From assembly GCA_009602735.1 (NCBI GenBank), contig WELA01013233.1:90013-124286 (forward strand): a stretch of DNA of 34,274 nucleotides, in the 5' to 3' direction. The notes under the pieces were generated by a model. The model searched no databases and was not told the DNA's origin. It was given only the letters and a program-made list of their open reading frames with translations. Below are positions 27,901 to 34,274 of the stretch, piece by piece (the stretch's first letter is position 1; each line of letters starts with the position of its first letter). The position numbers and the translations under genes are program-made. Source of the stretch: Mesotaenium endlicherianum. Taxonomy: Eukaryota > Streptophyta > Zygnematophyceae > Zygnematales > Mesotaeniaceae.

Positions 27901-30900
27901 GGGGGGCCTTCAACTTTTTGGAGACGAGAGAGGGCCCGCCGGTGCATGCGCCGCTGCCGAGAGAGGCAGGGCCACGGGTGACAGGCTCTCCCCTGGGCAT
28001 TGTCAGTATGAGCGAGCGCAAGACACGCAAACTTGGAAGCCTCCATCTGACACCTGGCACCTGACACCTGGCACCTGGCGCGGTAGAGGGCACAAAGCGG
28101 GCGCACAGCCACTGGAAGCCGGGTGCGGATGTACGTGCCAAACGGCGACAAGAATTTGAGTAGCACCAGTTGAGAGGGTGGGACGGGCAACAACGCCCGC
28201 AGAGTCCGTGTGAGAGAGCTTCTGAAGAGCCAGCTGGCAGCCATTAGTGCGTTCTGATCATGACGAGAAACCGCACTGCACACCAGTTGGGGCCCACCCA
28301 TTTTATGCCTGGGCATTGAGAGTGCGTGTGTGAGCGAGCAAGTGCACTGCAAGTCGGAAACATCCGTGAGGACTGTCCACCTCATTGCAGCCTCTGTCTT
28401 GAGCGCGTGCTGGTCAACGCTCTGTCACCTTATTTATGCTGGTCTATCTCTGCCCTCTGCTCTGGATGGTGACAAGAAAGGCGCAGCTCCAGACAATTCA
28501 TCAACGCCTGGAGCGTGTGCGCGTGTGCGTGCGTGCGTGAGCGAGCAGGTGCACTGCCAGTCGGCGGCGCCGGGCGACGCGCGCGCGTTCTCGGTGGAGT
28601 ACGACCGGCTGGTGGTGGCCGTGGGCGCCACCGCCAACACGTTTGGCATCCGCGGCGTGGCGGAGCACGCGCTGCTGCTGCGCGAGATCGAGGGTGAGAA
28701 AGCGCCACCTGGCACCTGGCACCCCGCTCATCTCCTGACCCCTTCGCCACAGACCTCGGCGCATGTGCGTTTCTTCGTGCATCCCGTGCATCCGCGCGCG
28801 CGTGTGTGTGTGTGTGTGTGTATTGGGTGGGAGGGCCTTGGGAGCTGTCTCGCTGCGAGAACTGTGGAAAGTGCCAGGTGGGGCCCCGGCACGCACCCTC
28901 TGCACTTCCCCCTCTAGGTTCTACACGGAAGCTTGGGGCCAAAATTGGGGAGGGCTGGTGGGCACCCGGAGCTCGAGAGCGTTGCTGCTGCACAAAGCCC
29001 GGCGCTGCAGAAAGCTAGCTGAGGGGGGGCAGACGAGGAGGGGGCAGAAGGCGCCTGTTTCGCCTGACACCTGGCTGGCAGCGCTCCCTGCTTGAGCAGA
29101 CGCCAGGAAGATCCGCGCGCAGCTCATCCTGAACCTGATGAAGGCCAACATCCCGGGGACCACGGAGGAGCAGAAGCGGCGCCTGCTGAGCTGCGTGGTG
29201 GTGGGCGGCGGCCCCACAGGTGTCGAGTTCTCGGGCGAGCTCAGCGACTTCATCCACCGCGACGTGCGCTCCAAGTTCCCCAACCTCCGCAAGTTCCTCC
29301 ACGTGTCGCTCGTCGAGGTGGGCCCCCCCTCGTTGCTTCCCCCTCCCTCTCCTCTACTCCCCCACCCCAACACCCGGACTTTTCCCTCCCCCACCCCATT
29401 TCACCCGCTCCCCCAGTCAACCACTGGTTTCCCTTCTTTCAGCCTCTGTCTCTCCCTCTCCCTCTCTCTTTATATTGCTCTCATCTGCATCTGTGCCGAC
29501 TGCCCCCTGCCGTCTGCCTCCTGCCGTTTTCCCTGCCGTTTCCCCCCCCACCCATGTCTCCCCGGCAGACGCTTTGGGGTTCTCACTCCATGCGGCTCAA
29601 GAGCGTCTGGTCGAGGCCAGGGTAAAAGTGCAGGCTTCGGAGACGGACACGTGTCACGTGCTCGTGGGGCCGCCGCCCACGCTAAGGCTGTGCAGCCGGT
29701 TGCCCTCAATAGCAGGCCCCTCTTCTGCGAGTGGCGGGGGAGTGAGAGAAGTGAGCAGGGTGCGAGGGCTGCTCATCCATGACCTCTACTGCTGGGCCCA
29801 TTGAGCTGCCTCTGGGGCCTCGCGTCTCAAAAGTGCAGCAGGCCTACTGAAGGAGAGAGGTGGGGCAGGGTCAGGCCAGGCTCTGCGTCTGCCCTCTGCA
29901 GCTCTGCGCAGACGGAGCCGGGTTCCACACTCAGGGGGGTTGGCAAGGGGTGGTGTGGGGTGGGGTTGGTCGGAAGTTTAGGATGACTGTGGGTGTGGGC
30001 TTCTGGTTTTCAAAAGCGCAGGTCTGGGGCGGGTCTGGCGTTGGGGTTGACGTTGGGGTTCATGTGCGTGCGCGCGCGCGCGCGCCCGTGTGTGTGTGTG
30101 TGAGGGGGGGGCTCCGATGGGGGGCTCTGAGTGTGCGTGCGTGCGGCGCTCTGGTGACCAGCCGTGGTCGTGTGGAAGGGAACTGCCTGCCCACTCTGGA
30201 ACATAGAGGTCTCCAAAAGTTCACAGTCCACTCCAAGCCCACTGGAATCCGTGGTGCCAGCTGGCCCAGTGTGCACGGGCACGCTCTCGTCTGAGGCTCC
30301 AAAAAGGGCCCTGCCATCGTGAGCCCGGCCAAGCATGCCACGGAAGCCCTGACCCCCAAGCCCTGCACTTGCCTCTGCTCTCACCAGCGTGCACTGCACA
30401 CCTCTGGGGGCCATGCGCCCTCGTCCTCTTTCTCCTAGGCAATGAGTGCTCCTCACGGGTGCCTGTTTACAAGGGTCCCACGCAGCGAGCACCCAAAAGT
30501 AAGGTTCCGAACTAGTTTTTGTTGCTGTGTGGCTTTTATCTCCGGCCTCTCCGTCCGGGTCCAGCCTTGCTGTGGACATTTGTGCTGCAAGGGCCGGCCG
30601 GCCGGCCGGCCGGCCGGCTGGCTGGCTCACCAGAGCTGACGGGCTCAACCCGTGACTCTAGTTCTCACCCCTGAAGCGGCTGCAGGGAGAACCTTGCATT
30701 CATTCCACAGGACGCATATTGTTGTGTCCCGTCAGCATGCCTGAGAGAATGATGCGCGACTAAGTTGGGGCGCTTGTGGGGGGTGGGGGGGGACGGGCAG
30801 GCGGGGGAGGTGCTGTCTTCATTTGACGAGAGCCTGCGTCAGTACGCCATCCGGGTGCTCACGCAGGTATTTTAGCCACACAACCTCGCCCTTTTTCTCT

Positions 30901-33900
30901 CACACTTGCTGACTTATTCCAAACAGAACCATGCCCTCTACGCGTGAGATTATCAGCTAGCAGATGACAGAAAGTTGAAGTAGAGAAGGCATACAGATGA
31001 TTCTTGCGGCTGCTGCTGCCATCACATCTGCTATGTGTTGGCCGGCATTGATTGGTAGTCTTTAACGCAAGTGCCCCTCGTCACCTTGACGCATCTGCTG
31101 GGTGCCATGCTGCCGCAGCAGCTGTTGCTGTCGCTACTTTTCTGCTGACATACTACTGCTGCTGCTGCTGCTACTGCTAAGTTGCTGCTACTGCAGCCGA
31201 TAATGATGTTGTTGATGTTGGTGCTGCAGGAGGGGGTGGAGCTGAGGAGAGGCACGGTGTGCGAGGTGGGGCCCACCCACGTGGAGCTCAACGACGGCAC
31301 GCGCGTGCCCTACGGCCTTCTGGTGTGGTCCACGGGTATCGGCGCCACGCCCTTCGTGAAGGCCCTGACGCTGCCCAAGACAAAAGGTGGCAGGTGCACA
31401 CACGCATGCACACACATGCCCCCGCAGACACTCACTCACACACACATGCACGCACACGCAAACACACACTGAGACACACTCTGAGCAGCCGCCCGATGGC
31501 TCACCAGAGCCCTCTCATCCGGCCCATCTCTCGCGGTGTCTCACCCTCTCCCCTCTGGTTCGTGTTCCGCCTGACCCTTTGACTCTCGAGAGATCTGCTC
31601 ACCCCAAGGACCAGCTGTCAGGCGGACTTCTGGGACCCGTAATTTGTCCGCGGAGAACAAGAGCGCGCACAAGCGCCTCCACCCCATAAGGTGCTGAAGC
31701 AAGAATTCTGAATGTACTCCGAGCACTGGCACGCGCACATGCACATGCGTGCACACGCACCTGTGCATGCACATGCAGATGGATGCAGATAGTCACTGGC
31801 GTGCAGCGTGTGCTGGCCAGGTGTTGCAGACGGCTCGAACGAGTGCACGCGGCTGAGGGGCCTTCTTCTTGTGGGACTTGAACTGGCCTAGGAGATCGTA
31901 TGGAAGATATTGGAGGCTTAAAGAGAGAAGAAAAAACACCCCATGAGTTTCTGGATGGCCCATATGGCAGCGTGCTTGCAGCTCAGTGCTCACCGGCGTG
32001 CGGCGCACGTGACAAGAGCAGAGCATCTTTCCCCAGAAAAAAAAATAAAAGAAACAGAGTGAAATAATCGTAGTGCATGTGCAAGCGTGCTGGAGGGATC
32101 CAAGGAATAAGTCCGATGTACTTCTCCTCGCGCCCTTTCGGCGAATGTGCGCCTGCCATCACTCCATCGCTCCATTGCTAAGGCCCTCCTGGGGGATAGG
32201 GCGGTGAGGTCACCCCTCGACCCCAGAAGGCACGCATACGCAGACAGAGGCAGGATGTCTGGCTGCTGTGTTGCTGCTGTCGCATGTGGCGCCACGAGGC
32301 GCACACACAACACTATGCCTCTGTCTTGTGCCTCTCAATTCCGTGGCCTCTTTTACATTCGAGGGTATGCCACATGTGAAGTTTGCCTTGGGCGATAGAA
32401 GGTAGCGCAGCAACCGGATTGAAGGGCAAAAGTGCGTCGCTGGGGGCCTTGGAGACTTGGAAATTGTTGGTGGGGGATAGCTCGACATTTCCAGGTCTAG
32501 AAATATGACATCCTATCAACATGTAAGATCAAGTGTTTGTCAACAGTTGGCGGTCAGTCAGCCGCGATTTTGAACAGCTCTCCTGGCCGCAACAGCGTGC
32601 TGACCTTTGCATGCGTTGCCCTGCGCGAGTGCGTGTGCGTGCGTGTGTGCACCGCGGTGCGCGCTCAGGATAGCGACAGACCAGCATCTGAGGGTGGTGG
32701 GCGCGCCGGACGTGTACGCCATCGGGGACTGCGCCGCCTACGACGAGTCTCTGGGCCTCCCTCCTCTTCCCTGCCTGGCGCAGGTGAGATGGATGCAGTC
32801 CACTCACGCTTTTTCCTGTCTAGGGTGTCGGGTTTCTCTTAAGGTTTTCAACTGACATGGTGCATATCAACCCCAGGGCGCTGAGCTCGAGTGGAGCGCG
32901 GGAGGCTCTCCTCTGATAAGAGAAAGACTTGGGCGGGTGCACTGGCTGTAGTGTGGATGTTGTCATTCCATTGTAAGACTTTGTGCTTGCGCTTGAGTGC
33001 GTGTGGGCGCGTGTACATGTACGTACACGTGCATACCCACACAAGCGTACATTGCTGTGTCCGCATGCTATCCATGTAAAGGGACTGCGTGGTAAGTACG
33101 CCCTTCAACGCCACAGAGGGGGGCCCGTAGCGAGAGCACTGGGGGAGCGTGAGACTCCAGTAGAGCAGTCGCAGTACAGGATGCAAGCAAGCGACCCCCA
33201 TCGAGGAATCCTTGCCAGCACCAAAGAAGGTCGCGCAGTCCTCTGTGGTGGATGTGTTTCCTTCCTGAGTTCAGACTGCTGGCCAAGCGAAGCCAATGGG
33301 GCAGATGAAAGTCAGCCGCGACCCCCCGTGGGTGCTGGAAGGCCGTGCAGAGCACCAGGCTTATGTGAGCAATGGATGCGGCGAGGAGGGGAGTGGGTCG
33401 GGACACGATTGCTGAGGGAGAGCTGCCTGCTGCGTCCTCTATCTGTCGTCTATTCACAGTTCCTCGTCAGTCCTCGGGAAACCGAGGTGGAAACTGTGTA
33501 CGTTCTTTCTCCATCAGACTTGTCTTGCGAAGTGTGGCGGAGTTTCACCAGCAAATCAGAAGGCTGCATAATGCCCCGCGCCTTGTCTAGAGCTGAGGGG
33601 TTAGGGTTGACAGGTTGAGAGGTTGAGGGCTTTAGAGTTGCGGGGCTAGGGCTCCGGCTTTGAGAGCTTTTTAGTGCAGAGCGCAGCTGCAACACACAGT
33701 GCGCCGCCAAAATTTCTCTTCGTACAATTTGCGCGTGAATGTATCACTTGGTTGTGTTTGACATTTCGCGTCGCACTGCGGCAAAGAAGAACCTCAATAC
33801 CCCCATGCGCGAATACCTTGTGCAATAGTGCGGCCGCCGGTCCCAATGGTCTGCGGGCGGCTGTGGTGCCCGGGCTGTTTCCGTCCTGCCCTCCTGACTC

Positions 33901-34110
33901 GGCGGCTCCATCTGCCGGCAACAGGTGGCGGAGCGAGAGGGCGCCTGGCTGGCCAAGCGCCTGAACCGGATGGCCAAAGAGGGCTGTGCGCGGGCGGGGA
34001 TGACGGACGCAGAAGATTCATTGCACCTGGCCCCCTTTGTGTACAAGCAGCTGGGCAGCATGGCCTCTGTGGGCTCCTATAGGGCTCTCATTGACGTGCG
34101 CCAAGCCAAG
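24975..34110 (+). CDS. NDA: Type II (rotenone-insensitive) NAD(P)H dehydrogenase, 5' ten exons (3' end outside window)
   Basis: Alternative NAD(P)H:quinone oxidoreductase, a single-subunit FAD flavoprotein of the mitochondrial inner membrane (or plastid) that passes electrons to quinone without pumping protons. Exons: 24975-25674 (start uncertain), 25981-26088, 26675-26788, 27249-27379, 28549-28693, 29100-29317, 30801-30866, 31230-31393, 32669-32783, 33925-34110; all phases agree. Motifs: [13 protein letters not shown] (FAD-binding GxGxxG, split by an intron), [32 protein letters not shown] (NAD(P)H-binding), [36 protein letters not shown]. No EF-hand insertion is seen, so an NDA/NDC-like type is more likely than NDB. 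The C-terminal membrane anchor lies beyond the window. Exon 1 is one 700-nt open frame whose early part is basic and Ser-rich like a targeting peptide; an ATG at 25407 is an alternative start. Confidence 0.93.
25181..25198. repeat. 18-bp perfect palindrome
   Basis: The sequence AATTTCCGTACGGAAATT equals its own reverse complement. It lies inside the putative first exon of the NAD(P)H dehydrogenase. Its core TTCCGTAC also occurs in the inverted repeat at 24435-24454, about 740 bp upstream. Confidence 0.9.
27180..27224. repeat. Poly-G run with an ambiguous base in a dehydrogenase intron
   Basis: About 43 G residues with one N at 27194, ending 25 bp before the acceptor of exon 27249-27379. The length is probably not reliable, and an assembly or sequencing limit is likely. 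If real, it places a G tract where a pyrimidine tract is expected. Confidence 0.9.
30594..30632. repeat. GGCC tetranucleotide repeat
   Basis: Seven or so GGCC units grade into GGCT units, in the long intron between exons 29100-29317 and 30801-30866. The run is self-complementary and could extrude a hairpin. Confidence 0.92.
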
Positions 34111-34219
34111 GTACGTCGTATCTAGCCCACTCGCTGCCGGACCCCGACTCTTGTCCCCCCTCTTGGATTTCCCACATGCTCGAGTGTAAGTGCTCATGCG
34201 CCCCCAAGACTCACAGACT

Positions 34220-34274
<55 letters not shown>
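34220..34274. repeat. (TC)n microsatellite running off the window
   Basis: An unbroken TC run of at least 27 units begins about 110 bp after the donor of the last visible dehydrogenase exon and reaches the window edge. Confidence 0.95.

Noticed and set aside
28045..28082. CACCTGGCACCTGACACC direct repeats
   Set aside because: A short minisatellite within a dehydrogenase intron, echoed near 28704 in the next intron; no further structure seen.

Overview
The window looks like nuclear DNA of a green-lineage eukaryote, most likely a green alga. It holds a plant-type starch branching enzyme and a plant-type rotenone-insensitive NAD(P)H dehydrogenase. Both are cut by many GT-AG introns (donors of the GTGAG, GTGCG and GTACG kind) that are rich in microsatellites, homopurine/homopyrimidine runs and poly-G. 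The starch gene ends on TAG and has a TGTAA poly(A)-like site, so the standard code is used. I cannot name the species. All gene models were spliced by eye from reading frame, splice dinucleotides and phase agreement.

Layout. 38-5686 (+): the last ten exons of a starch/glycogen branching enzyme; its 5' part lies off the left edge. 5687-7060: 3'UTR and AT-richer intergenic DNA with no gene seen. 7068-7541 (-): a weak candidate gene with a zinc-ribbon-like pair of CxxC motifs. 7710-9881 (-): a six-exon HotDog-fold thioesterase, possibly missing its first exon. 10710-12749 (-): an unrecognised gene of about ten exons with very short introns, one of them only 35 nt and containing a perfect 10-bp hairpin. 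About 12.8-24.7 kb (+): a large degenerate Ty3/gypsy-like retroelement. About 24975-34110 and beyond (+): a type II NAD(P)H dehydrogenase, ten exons visible, running off the right edge.

The centrepiece is the retroelement. Reading left to right it has Gag with two damaged zinc knuckles plus an aspartic protease, a C5 cytosine DNA methyltransferase (DNMT), an unknown proline/acid-rich region, a promoter/LTR-like block with four heat-shock-element-like motifs and a TATA-like box, then RT, RNase H and integrase, and a C-terminal PHD finger. A DNA-methylation writer and a potential histone-tail reader therefore sit in one mobile element. DNMT capture by retrotransposons is known in charophytes and dinoflagellates; the combination with a PHD finger and a heat-shock-like promoter block deserves attention.

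This copy is broken. There is a frame change between protease and DNMT, four in-frame stops across the DNMT and downstream region, a frame change before the PHD finger, and substitutions at key protease, zinc-knuckle, DNMT and RNase H residues. Most of these lesions could be C-to-T or G-to-A transitions. I could not find a matching pair of LTRs. A right-hand LTR-like block (23845-24679) and a different internal LTR-like block (about 19.98-20.47 kb) leave open whether this is one element or two joined ones.
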